A stretch of DNA of 64,000 nt from contig NZ_CP134876.1 in the NCBI RefSeq assembly GCF_032108445.1, forward strand, positions 124,001 through 188,000, written 5' to 3'. This document shows positions 54,358-61,754 of the stretch, one piece after another. The stretch is from Micromonospora halotolerans (GTDB taxonomy: Bacteria > Actinomycetota > Actinomycetes > Mycobacteriales > Micromonosporaceae). Positions within the stretch are counted from its first letter, which is position 1. Each line of letters opens with the position of its first letter. The position numbers and the translations under genes are program-made. The notes beneath the pieces are model-generated. The model was not told the DNA's origin. It worked only from the letters and a program-made list of their open reading frames with translations, and did no database searches.

Positions 54358-54661
54358 GCTGTCCTCCTTTCATCATCACCGCGCTGTATGCCCGGAGTCG
54401 CCGCCCGTCAATCCTGCGCGGAGCGGCCGGTCGACCCGGCCGCACACCATGTCCTCGCCCGGCCGCCGGGCGGCGGCCGGATCCGGGGCGTGCGCAGCAG
54501 GTCCCCCGGAACGGGCCGATCAAACCCGGTCGCGCCCACCTGCCTCCGCTCCACCGGCATCCGGCAGAGGCGCGGGCGGGCCGGGGCCGAGGTCACGAGC
54601 GGGGACCCGGGCACGGAACCCCCGGCGCCGCGCGGGGCCGGGGGTTCCGGGGGGTACGGGG
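54358..54661. other. Intergenic region with MscS terminator and operon promoter
   Basis: About 300 bases without a gene. The right part holds the hairpin at 54615-54648. The left part is upstream of the holin-like gene and should contain its promoter; GGAGGAC stands before the ATG at 54357. I see no convincing operator or small gene. Confidence 0.6.
54615..54648 (-). terminator. Hairpin terminator after the MscS gene
   Basis: GGAACCCCCGGC-N10-GCCGGGGGTTCC, a perfect 12-bp stem 13 bases beyond the leftward stop of the channel gene. Confidence 0.75.
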
Positions 54662-55858
54662 TCAGCGGCGGGCGTCGGCGTGGTCCTCGCGGCCGACGAA
54701 CGCCTCGCTGCGGGCCTCGCCGTCGTCGCTGCCGCCGAAGACCCGCGCGTCGTCGGGGACCTCGGTGTCGGGCCGCCGGCGGGCCGGCCGGCGCGGCTGC
54801 ACCGCCTGCCAGGGCAGCGGGCCGCCGGTGTCGCCCACCTCGGCGCGCAGCCGGGGCAGCGCGGTCGGGCGCTGGTCGCGCACCCAGGCCACGAGGTGCT
54901 CGCGCACGAGGCAGCGCAGGTCCCACAGGCTGCCGGCGTCGGCCGCGCTGACCAGGGCCCGGACCTTGACCATGCCGCCGGTGGCGTCGGTGACCTGGAG
55001 TACGCAGACCCGGCCGTCCCAGAGCTCGGTGCCCTCGCAGAGCCGCCGCAGCTCCTCCCGCATGGCCTGCACCGGGATGGCCCAGTCCAGGTCGAACTCG
55101 GCGGTGCCGAGCACCGCCGCCTCGGTGCGGGTCCAGTTCTGGAACGGGGTGCTCGTGAAGTAGGAGGTGGGCAGGATCAGCCGGCGGTCGTCCCAGACCT
55201 GCACCACCACGTAGCTGAGGGTCAGCTCCTCGATCCGCCCCCACTCCCCCTCGACCACCACCACGTCGTCGAGGCGCACGGCGTCGCTGAAGGCGAGCTG
55301 GAGGCCGGCGAAGACGTTGCCCAGCAGGCTCTGCGCGGCCAGCGCGGCGACCACACCGACCACACCGGCGCTGGTCAGCACGCCGGCGCCGATGCCACGG
55401 ACGGCGGGGAAGGTCATCAGCATCACGCCGAGGGCGAGCACCACGATCACCGCGATGGTGAGCCGGCGCAGCAGCACCACCTGGGTACGCACCCGGCGGG
55501 CGTGCCGGTTGTTCGGCACGTCCACCCGGAACCGGGCCAGCGCGGTGTCCTCCGCCACCACCAGGAGCGAGGCCACCAGCCAGGCGGTGGCGGCGATCAG
55601 GGCGAGCACCAGGACGTGCAGGACGAGCTGCCGCCACGGGCTGCCCACCGCGTACAGGGTGGTGAAGCGCACGGCGAGCTGCACGGCGAGCACGGTCGCG
55701 GCCACCTGGAACGAGCGGTGCGAGTGCTCGGTCAGCTCGGTCATCAGCAGCGAGCGCCGGCCCAGCCGCCGGGTGGCCCGGTGCACCACCTCGACCAGCA
55801 ACAGCGCGACCGCCGCCGCGGCGAGCGCGGCGACGGCGGTCACGAGGTAGGTCTGCAC
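54662..55858 (-). CDS. MscS-type mechanosensitive channel protein
   Basis: About 398 residues. Four N-terminal membrane helices are followed by the pore/MscS core: GIGAGVLTSAGVVGVVAALA, AAQSLLGNVFAGLQLAFSDA, VRLDDVVVVEGEWGRIEELT and LILPTSYFTSTPFQNWTRTE. The GTG at 55858 is chosen because GGAGGGAG stands upstream. A charged, Arg-rich C-terminal tail extends past the channel domain. It probably releases solutes on osmotic downshock, or serves a signalling role. Confidence 0.92.
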   Translation of the reverse strand: MQTYLVTAVAALAAAAVALLLVEVVHRATRRLGRRSLLMTELTEHSHRSFQVAATVLAVQLAVRFTTLYAVGSPWRQLVLHVLVLALIAATAWLVASLLVVAEDTALARFRVDVPNNRHARRVRTQVVLLRRLTIAVIVVLALGVMLMTFPAVRGIGAGVLTSAGVVGVVAALAAQSLLGNVFAGLQLAFSDAVRLDDVVVVEGEWGRIEELTLSYVVVQVWDDRRLILPTSYFTSTPFQNWTRTEAAVLGTAEFDLDWAIPVQAMREELRRLCEGTELWDGRVCVLQVTDATGGMVKVRALVSAADAGSLWDLRCLVREHLVAWVRDQRPTALPRLRAEVGDTGGPLPWQAVQPRRPARRRPDTEVPDDARVFGGSDDGEARSEAFVGREDHADARR

Positions 55859-55936
55859 GGTTCGTTGTCTCCCTCCGCCCGGGCGCGAATCGGGCAAAGG
55901 CCCAATGGTGCCCGGACTATCGCGTATCGACCAGGA

Positions 55937-56758
55937 TCACACCCGGCGATACCGCGACTGGAGGAAGCAGTAGAGGCCGAAGGCGGCGATGCCGAGCGCC
56001 ATGAGCGTGAGCAGCACCGGCCCGTACGACTGGTCGCGGAGGGTACGCAGGGCGGCGTCCAGGCCGCGGGCCTTCTCCGGGTCGTACGTCACGGCGGCGG
56101 TCACGATGAGCACACCGGCGATGGCGAAGACGGCGCCCCGGGCCGCGTACCCGGCCATGCCGAGGCGGCGGGCCAGGGTGTGCGTCTTCGGGCTCATCTC
56201 GCCGGTCTTCAGGTTGCGCTCGAACTTCTTCTTGAGCCCGTAGATCACCATGCCGATGCCGACCGCGGCGAGCACCAGGCCGGCCAGCCCGACCAGCCAC
56301 CGGCCGCCCTCGGACGCCATGAGCTTCTCGGTGAACTGCTGCTGCTGGTCGGCGGCGTTGCTGCTGGCGTCCTGGAAGACCTTGATGGCGGTCCAGCCCA
56401 GCCAGACGAAGACGATCACGCGGACGACGGAGGCGATCCGCTCGAACAGCTTTTCCTTGCCACGCAGGAAGCGGTGGCCGATGACCGCCTCGAACGCCTG
56501 CCAGATCGCCATGGCGAAGAGCCCGACGGCGATGGCGACGAGGAGGAACTTGCCGAGCGGCTGGGCGCCCAGGGTGCGCAGGGCGCCGTTCTGGTTGCCC
56601 TCCTCCCCCGACTTGCCGAAGGCGATCTGCACGGCCAGCCAGGCGAAGAGGAGGTGCACGATCCCGTAGCCGATGAAGCCGGCCCGGGTCAACAGTTCGA
56701 GCCACCTGCTGTTCGCGGCCTGGGCGGCGGTGGCTCCGGCGTTCCGGGTGAGAGACAT
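55937..56758 (-). CDS. DUF1206 membrane protein
   Basis: A 273-residue protein with six helices arranged as three similar two-helix units. Each unit begins with a RxGFxGYGxVH-like motif: LLTRAGFIGYGIVHLLFAWL, the FLRGKEKLFERIASVVRVIV region, and RLGMAGYAARGAVFAIAGVL. This is DUF1206, widespread in actinobacteria and cyanobacteria; the function is unknown. Confidence 0.9.
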   Translation of the reverse strand: MSLTRNAGATAAQAANSRWLELLTRAGFIGYGIVHLLFAWLAVQIAFGKSGEEGNQNGALRTLGAQPLGKFLLVAIAVGLFAMAIWQAFEAVIGHRFLRGKEKLFERIASVVRVIVFVWLGWTAIKVFQDASSNAADQQQQFTEKLMASEGGRWLVGLAGLVLAAVGIGMVIYGLKKKFERNLKTGEMSPKTHTLARRLGMAGYAARGAVFAIAGVLIVTAAVTYDPEKARGLDAALRTLRDQSYGPVLLTLMALGIAAFGLYCFLQSRYRRV

Positions 56759-56820
56759 GGCGCCTCAATCTCCCGGTGCGAGGTTTTCCAAACGTCGGCC
56801 GCCACCGCCCGGCGCGGCGA

Positions 56821-57186
56821 TCAGGCGTTCGGGTCGCGGGCCACCCGCACGACGACCTGCTGGTCGGTGACGCTGTCCAGGGTCACCGAGAAGCCGCCGG
56901 CCTGGGCGGCCTGCTGCCCGACGGTGAGCGAGAGCTGCTCCCCGGCCACCTCGACGGTGACCTGGTCGCCCTCGGCCCCGACCAGCTTCGCCTCGACGCC
57001 GAGGATGGTGGCGCTGGCGTCGACGCCGCGCTGGAAGGTGACGGTGCAGGCGTCCAGGCCGCAGTCGGTGGAGGCGTTCTCCGAACTGCACCCGGCCAGC
57101 AGCGCGGCGCCGAGCGCGAGGCCGGCGAGCAGGCCGGCGGCCCGGCGGGTGGGGGTCAGGGAGGGGGAAACGCGTCGGTTCGTCAC
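56821..57186 (-). CDS. Small lipoprotein of unknown function
   Basis: A 121-residue protein starting with GTG at 57186. The signal peptide ends in the lipobox LLAGC. The mature part has a Cys pair (DCGLDAC) and a beta-rich domain (VTFQRGVDASATILGVEAKL, VTVEVAGEQLSLTVGQQ, FSVTLDSVTDQQVVVRVARD). TACCCT (57199-57194) lies seven bases before the GTG, so the transcript may be leaderless. Family not recognised. Confidence 0.78.
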   Translation of the reverse strand: MTNRRVSPSLTPTRRAAGLLAGLALGAALLAGCSSENASTDCGLDACTVTFQRGVDASATILGVEAKLVGAEGDQVTVEVAGEQLSLTVGQQAAQAGGFSVTLDSVTDQQVVVRVARDPNA

Positions 57187-57231
57187 CCCGCCAAGGGTAC
57201 GAGACGACGACCACACCGCCACCCACCGGTT

Positions 57232-57279
57232 AGGAAGGGCCCCTTTACCCCCACCAGGCGTTAAGAAGGGGCCCTTCCT
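57232..57279. repeat. Inverted repeat with GGGCCCC arms between divergent promoters
   Basis: AGGAAGGGCCCCTT (57232-57245) and AAGGGGCCCTTCCT (57266-57279) are perfect inverted copies separated by 20 bases. Each arm is itself nearly palindromic. The pair lies between the -10 boxes of the divergent lipoprotein and cysteine-desulfurase-like genes, where a terminator is not expected. It may be an operator or a member of a dispersed genomic repeat. Confidence 0.65.
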
Positions 57280-57298
57280 TGCGCGTTAGGGTCCCGGC

Positions 57299-58525
57299 AT
57301 GCCCTTCGACATCGCCCGCACCCGGGCTGCCTACCCCGCCCTGACCGAGGGCTTCGCCCACTTCGACGGCGCCGGCGGCACCCAGACCGCCCGGTCGGTG
57401 ATCGAGGCGGTCACCGCCGCCATGACCGCCGCCACCGGCAACCGGAGCACCGCGTTCGTCCCGGGCCGGCGGTCGCTGGACCTGGTGGCCGCGGCTCGTG
57501 CCGCGGTGGCCGACCTGCTCGGCGCGGAGCCGGGTGGCGTGGTGCTGGGCCCGAGCGCCACGGCGCTGACGTACACCCTGGCCCGGACGCTCGGCGCGGG
57601 CTGGCGGCCGGGCGACGAGGTGGTGGTCTCCCGGCTGGACCACGACGCCAACGTCCGGCCGTGGGTGCAGGCGGCCGAGGCCGCCGGGGCCACGGTGCGC
57701 TGGGCCGAGTTCGACCCGGCGACGGGCGAGCTGCCCGCCGGCCAGTACGCCGACCTGGTCACCGAGCGCACCCGGCTGGTGGCGGTGACCGCCGGCAGCA
57801 ACGCGATCGGCACCGTGCCGGACGTGGCGGCGATCGCCAAGACAGCGCACGCGGCGGGCGCGCTGGTCTGCGTGGACGGGGTCCACGCGGTGCCGCACGG
57901 CCCCACCGACCTGGCCTCGCTCGGCGCGGACTTCCTGGTGACCAGCGCCTACAAGTGGTCCGGGCCGCACCTGGCCGCGATGGCCGCCGACCCGGCCCGC
58001 TGGGCGTCGCTGCGCCCGGCCAAGCTGCTCCCCTCCTCCGACGCGGTCCCGGACCGGTTCGAGTACGGCACCCCGAGCTTCCCGCTGCTGGCCGGCGTGG
58101 TCGCGGCGGTGGACCACCTGGCCACCCTGGATCCGGCCGCGACCGGCGACCGCCGGGACCGGGTCCGGGCCGGGCTGGCCGCCGCCCAGGCGCACGAGGA
58201 GGCCGTCTTCGAGCGACTGCTCGCCGGGCTGGCCGCCCGCCCCTTCGTCACCGTCTACGGCTCGCCGGCCCGGCGTTGCCCGACGGTGTCGTTCCGGGTG
58301 GCCGGGTCGACCCCGGCGGACACCGCGGCGGCGCTGGGCGCGGCCGGCGTCTGCCTCTCCTCCGGCGACTACTACGCCTACGAGTACTTCCGGACGATGG
58401 GCCTGCGGGACAGCGGCGGCGCGGTCCGCGCGAGCGTGTACCACTACAACACCGTCGAGGAGGTGGACCGCTTGCTGACCGAACTCGACCGGCTGGCCGC
58501 CGCCGGGGAGAGAATGGCCGGGTGA
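57299..58525 (+). CDS. Cysteine desulfurase-like PLP protein
   Basis: A 408-residue class V aminotransferase-fold protein. The start FDIARTRAAYPALTEGFAHF with DGAGGTQ is typical of the cysteine desulfurase-like (TIGR01976) family. The PLP Lys is in LVTSAYKWSGPH and the Asp in LVCVDGVHAVPHG. The C-terminal CLSSGDYYAYEYFRTMGL replaces the usual desulfurase Cys loop. TAGGGT (57287-57292) is six bases before the ATG. Its substrate is unknown; it is coupled to a GNAT gene. Confidence 0.9.
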   Translation: MPFDIARTRAAYPALTEGFAHFDGAGGTQTARSVIEAVTAAMTAATGNRSTAFVPGRRSLDLVAAARAAVADLLGAEPGGVVLGPSATALTYTLARTLGAGWRPGDEVVVSRLDHDANVRPWVQAAEAAGATVRWAEFDPATGELPAGQYADLVTERTRLVAVTAGSNAIGTVPDVAAIAKTAHAAGALVCVDGVHAVPHGPTDLASLGADFLVTSAYKWSGPHLAAMAADPARWASLRPAKLLPSSDAVPDRFEYGTPSFPLLAGVVAAVDHLATLDPAATGDRRDRVRAGLAAAQAHEEAVFERLLAGLAARPFVTVYGSPARRCPTVSFRVAGSTPADTAAALGAAGVCLSSGDYYAYEYFRTMGLRDSGGAVRASVYHYNTVEEVDRLLTELDRLAAAGERMAG

Positions 58526-58809
58526 GCTTCCTGGTCGAGGAGAACCCCGCACGGCGCCGCTTCGAGATCCTGGTCGACGACGCGCTGGCCGGCTTCACCG
58601 AATACGTGCCGCGCGGTGAGGTGCTGGTCTTCACGCACACCCAGGTGGACGAGCGCTACCAGAACATGGGGGTGGGCTCGGCGCTGATCGGGGGCACGCT
58701 GGACCAGATCCGCGAGCGCGGCGGCCGCATCGTGACGCAGTGCGAGTTCATGACCCGGTTCATCCAGCGCCACTCCGAGTACGCCGACCTGGTGGTCGCC
58801 GAGCCCTGA
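58522..58809 (+). CDS. Small GNAT N-acetyltransferase
   Basis: A 95-residue protein of the YjdJ/Gcn5-like short acetyltransferase group. It has FTHTQVDERYQNMGVGSALI (acetyl-CoA loop) and TQCEFMTRFIQRHSEYADLV. GTG overlaps the stop of the preceding gene, so the two are co-translated. The substrate is unknown. Confidence 0.9.
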   Translation: MSFLVEENPARRRFEILVDDALAGFTEYVPRGEVLVFTHTQVDERYQNMGVGSALIGGTLDQIRERGGRIVTQCEFMTRFIQRHSEYADLVVAEP

Positions 58810-58830
58810 CCGGGCGCCGGCCGGCTGGGC

Positions 58831-60330
58831 TCAGCGGGGGCCGGCGAGCAGTTCGGCGGCGGCGAGGGCGGAGGCCCGGGTCGCGCCGTGGGTCGCCACG
58901 TGCACCGCCCCGGTGACTAGCTCGGGCACGCCCAGCTCGACCACCACCGCGTCCGGGCGGGCGGTCAGGGCGCGGGACACGGCGTCCCGCATCCAGTCGT
59001 GCCGGTGCAGGTCCCGCACCACCAGCACCAGCGGGCGGCCGGCCGCGGCGGCGGCCGGGTCGGCGGGGACCTCGTCCCGGGCGTACCGGGCGGTCGTGGT
59101 GCCGGGCGCCAGGTCGGTCAGGGGCGCCGCGATCCCCCACGGGGTCTCCTCGCCGATGGCGATGTTGCGGGGCGGGGCGAACTCCACCACGTGCGCCGGG
59201 CCGGCCAGCGGCAGCCCGCCCGCGGCGGCGACCACCCGCAGGGCCCGGCGGGCGGCGGCCAGGCCGACCGCCGAGCCGGCGTCGCCGGGCCGGGCGCCGG
59301 ACCGGCCGGACCGGGCGGCGACCGTCCAGGCGGCGAGCTGCCCGACCCGCTTCGCCGCCTCGGCCAGCCGCTCCTCGGGCAGCTCGCCCGCGACGACCGC
59401 GGCCACGATGGCGTCCCGCAGCTCGCGGGCGTCGGCCTCGGTGGCCCGCTCGCCGCCGACGCAGATCGCGTCGGCCCCGGCGGCGAGCGCGCGGACCGCC
59501 GCCCCCGCGAAGCCGTACCGGTCGGCCACGGCCCGCATCTCCACCGCGTCGGTGACCACCACGCCGCCGAAGCCCAGCTCCTCGCGGAGCAGGCGGCCCA
59601 GGATGCGCGGGCTGAGGGTGGCCGGCAGCTCCGGGTCCAGGGCGGGCACCAGCAGGTGCCCGGTCATCACCGCCTGCGCCCCGGCCGCCACGGCGGCCCG
59701 GAACGGGGCCAGCTCGACGGCGTCCAGCCGGGCCCGGTCGCCACCGATGCGGGGCAGGTCGTGGTGGGAGTCGACCCGGGTGTCGCCGTGCCCGGGGAAG
59801 TGCTTGGCGCAGGCCGCGACGCCGCCGGCCTGCAGGCCGCGGACCCAGGCGGCGGTGTGCCGAGCGACGAGGGCCGGGTCGGCGCCGAACGAGCGCACCC
59901 CGATCACCGGGTTCTCCGGGTTGGAGTTGACGTCGGCGTCCGGGGCGTAGTTGAGCGTGACGCCGACGCCGGCCAGCTCGGCGCCCAGGTCGCGGGCGAC
60001 CGCCTCGGTCAGGGCCGGGTCGTCGACCGCGCCGAGGGCCAGGTTGCCCGGCCGGGAACTGCCGCGGACCGACTCGATCCGGGTGACGTCGCCGGCCTCC
60101 TCGTCGATGGCCACGATCACGTCGGGCCGCTCGGCGCGCAGGGTCGCGGTCAGCGCGGCGACCTGCTCGTGGTCGACGACGTTGCGGGCGAAGAGGACCA
60201 CCGACCCGAGCCCCTCGGCGAGCCAGCGGCAGACCCACGGCGGCGGTGTGGTGCCGACGAACCCCGGTTGCAGGACGGCGGCCGCCAGGGCCGCCAGGTC
60301 TCCGGTCGCTCCCACGGTCCGCTCACTCAT
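58831..60330 (-). CDS. Glycoside hydrolase family 3, NagZ-like beta-N-acetylhexosaminidase
   Basis: A 499-residue GH3 enzyme. The nucleophile region is GFGGVVVTDAVEMRAVA, and the NagZ-type acid/base loop is KHFPGHGDTRVDSHHDLP with the catalytic Asp-His dyad. A C-terminal GH3_C-like domain (~350-499) is present, making it longer than the single-domain enterobacterial NagZ, as in actinobacterial enzymes. No signal peptide is seen, so it likely acts in the cytoplasm on muropeptide GlcNAc-anhydroMurNAc or on chitosugars. Confidence 0.9.
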   Translation of the reverse strand: MSERTVGATGDLAALAAAVLQPGFVGTTPPPWVCRWLAEGLGSVVLFARNVVDHEQVAALTATLRAERPDVIVAIDEEAGDVTRIESVRGSSRPGNLALGAVDDPALTEAVARDLGAELAGVGVTLNYAPDADVNSNPENPVIGVRSFGADPALVARHTAAWVRGLQAGGVAACAKHFPGHGDTRVDSHHDLPRIGGDRARLDAVELAPFRAAVAAGAQAVMTGHLLVPALDPELPATLSPRILGRLLREELGFGGVVVTDAVEMRAVADRYGFAGAAVRALAAGADAICVGGERATEADARELRDAIVAAVVAGELPEERLAEAAKRVGQLAAWTVAARSGRSGARPGDAGSAVGLAAARRALRVVAAAGGLPLAGPAHVVEFAPPRNIAIGEETPWGIAAPLTDLAPGTTTARYARDEVPADPAAAAAGRPLVLVVRDLHRHDWMRDAVSRALTARPDAVVVELGVPELVTGAVHVATHGATRASALAAAELLAGPR

Positions 60331-60404
60331 GCGCTGTCGTACCCCCGTCTTCCCCACGGCCCGCCGCCCGGCGGTGCTGACATGGTCACACCGCGTCCCT
60401 AAAT

Positions 60405-60421
60405 AGTCAACAATCCTTACT
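60405..60421. promoter_or_regulatory. AT-rich divergent promoter region of the GH3 gene
   Basis: AGTCAA-N5-CTTACT, a weak palindrome in the only AT-rich stretch between the GH3 gene and the small plus-strand gene. TTGACT on the minus strand could be the -35 of the GH3 gene. Low certainty. Confidence 0.35.
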
Positions 60422-60465
60422 GTTAGCGGCTGGCACCGCCGGCGGGCCCGTGGGAGAGTGCGGAC

Positions 60466-60588
60466 ATGCCTCCCGCCCTGCTCGCCGACGCCACCAGCGC
60501 CGCGGACATCCCCGGCGTACGCCTGCTCGGCCTGGTGGTCGGCGGCCTGTTCCTGCTGATCGCCATCCGGGCGATGTTCCGCCGCTGA
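60466..60588 (+). CDS. 40-residue single-pass membrane protein
   Basis: ATG at 60466 with GGGAGAG upstream; TGA at 60586-60588. A polar start (PPALLADATSAADIPG) is followed by one membrane helix (VRLLGLVVGGLFLLIAIRAM) and a basic end (FRR). The ribosome site, clean stop and G/C third-base bias make it a likely real gene although it is short. The function is unknown. It lies 88 bases upstream of the F420-type oxidoreductase gene. Confidence 0.6.
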   Translation: MPPALLADATSAADIPGVRLLGLVVGGLFLLIAIRAMFRR

Positions 60589-60676
60589 CCCGCCGCGTTC
60601 GGATCCCGTCTCCCCGGGGTAGGGCTGCCGTTGTCCGTCGCGTGCGCCCGGCACGCGAATCCGGCGAGGGGGAACC

Positions 60677-61627
60677 ATGAAGATCGGTTACTTTCTGTCC
60701 AGCGAGGAGTACACCCCGGCGGAGCTGCTGGAACAGGCGCGCGGCGCCGAGCGGGCCGGCTTCGAGGCACTGTGGATCTCCGACCACTACCACCCCTGGG
60801 TCGACGCGCAGGGCCAGAGCCCCTTCGTCTGGTCGACCATCGGCGCCCTCAGCCAGGTCTGCCGGCTGCCGGTGACCACCGCGGTCACCTGCCCGACCGT
60901 CCGCATCCACCCCGCGGTGATCGCCCAGGCCGCGGCCACCAGCGCGGTGCTGCACGAGGGACGGTTCGTGCTCGGGGTGGGCAGCGGCGAGGCGCTGAAC
61001 GAGCACATCTTCGGCGACCCGTGGCCGCAGGCCGACGTCCGGCTGGAGATGCTGGAGGAGGCCGTCGAGGTGATCCGGGAGCTGTGGACCGGCGACTTCG
61101 TCAACCACCACGGCAAGCACTACACCGTGGAGCACGCCCGGATCTACACCCGCCCCGACACGCCCCCGCCGATCTACGTCTCCGGCTTCGGTGGGAAGTC
61201 GATCGAGCTGGCCGCCCGGATCGGCGACGGCTACGTGAGCACCATGCCCGACGCCAACATGGTGCGCCGGTTCCGCGACTCCGGCGGCGGCGACAAGCCC
61301 TGCCAGGCCGGGTTCAAGGCCGCGTACGCCGACAGCGAGGACGAGGGCGCGCGGATCGCGTACGAGCGGTGGCCCAACGCCGGCGTGCCGGGCGAGCTGT
61401 CCCAGGTGCTCCCGTCACCGCGCCACTTCGAGCAGGCCGCGCAGCTGGTCAAGCCCGAGATGATGAAGGAGTCGTTCGTCTGCGGCCGGGACGCCGACGC
61501 CCACCTGGAGATGATCGACAAGTACGCCAAGGCCGGCTTCGACGAGATCTACGTGGCCAACACCGGCCCGCACTGGCAGGGCCTGTTCGACCTCTACCAG
61601 CGCGACGTCCTCCCCCGGCTGCGCTGA
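60677..61627 (+). CDS. LLM-class F420-dependent oxidoreductase (G6PDH-type)
   Basis: A 316-residue luciferase-like TIM-barrel protein. The N-terminal MKIGYFLSSEEYTPAELLEQ and ISDHYHPWVDAQGQSPFVWS are typical of the F420-dependent glucose-6-phosphate dehydrogenase-like family (TIGR03557). LGVGSGEALNEHIFGDPWP and IYVSGFGGKSIELAARIGDG follow. GGGGGAACC precedes the ATG. It would use deazaflavin F420 as hydride acceptor or donor; the substrate need not be G6P. Confidence 0.92.
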   Translation: MKIGYFLSSEEYTPAELLEQARGAERAGFEALWISDHYHPWVDAQGQSPFVWSTIGALSQVCRLPVTTAVTCPTVRIHPAVIAQAAATSAVLHEGRFVLGVGSGEALNEHIFGDPWPQADVRLEMLEEAVEVIRELWTGDFVNHHGKHYTVEHARIYTRPDTPPPIYVSGFGGKSIELAARIGDGYVSTMPDANMVRRFRDSGGGDKPCQAGFKAAYADSEDEGARIAYERWPNAGVPGELSQVLPSPRHFEQAAQLVKPEMMKESFVCGRDADAHLEMIDKYAKAGFDEIYVANTGPHWQGLFDLYQRDVLPRLR

Positions 61628-61642
61628 CGTCCGTGCCCCGGC

Positions 61643-61681
61643 GGCGGTGAGCCGGTGCTCCCTCGGGCTCCGCTCACCGCC
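61643..61681 (+). terminator. Hairpin terminator after the F420-type gene
   Basis: GGCGGTGAGC-N19-GCTCACCGCC, a perfect 10-bp stem 15 bases after the stop. Confidence 0.7.
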
Positions 61682-61754
61682 CCGCAGGGTACGGATGTGA
61701 CGGTCGGCGCGGCGCGGTTTCGGCGGTGATCGCCAGGGGTACCTGCGGCCACTG

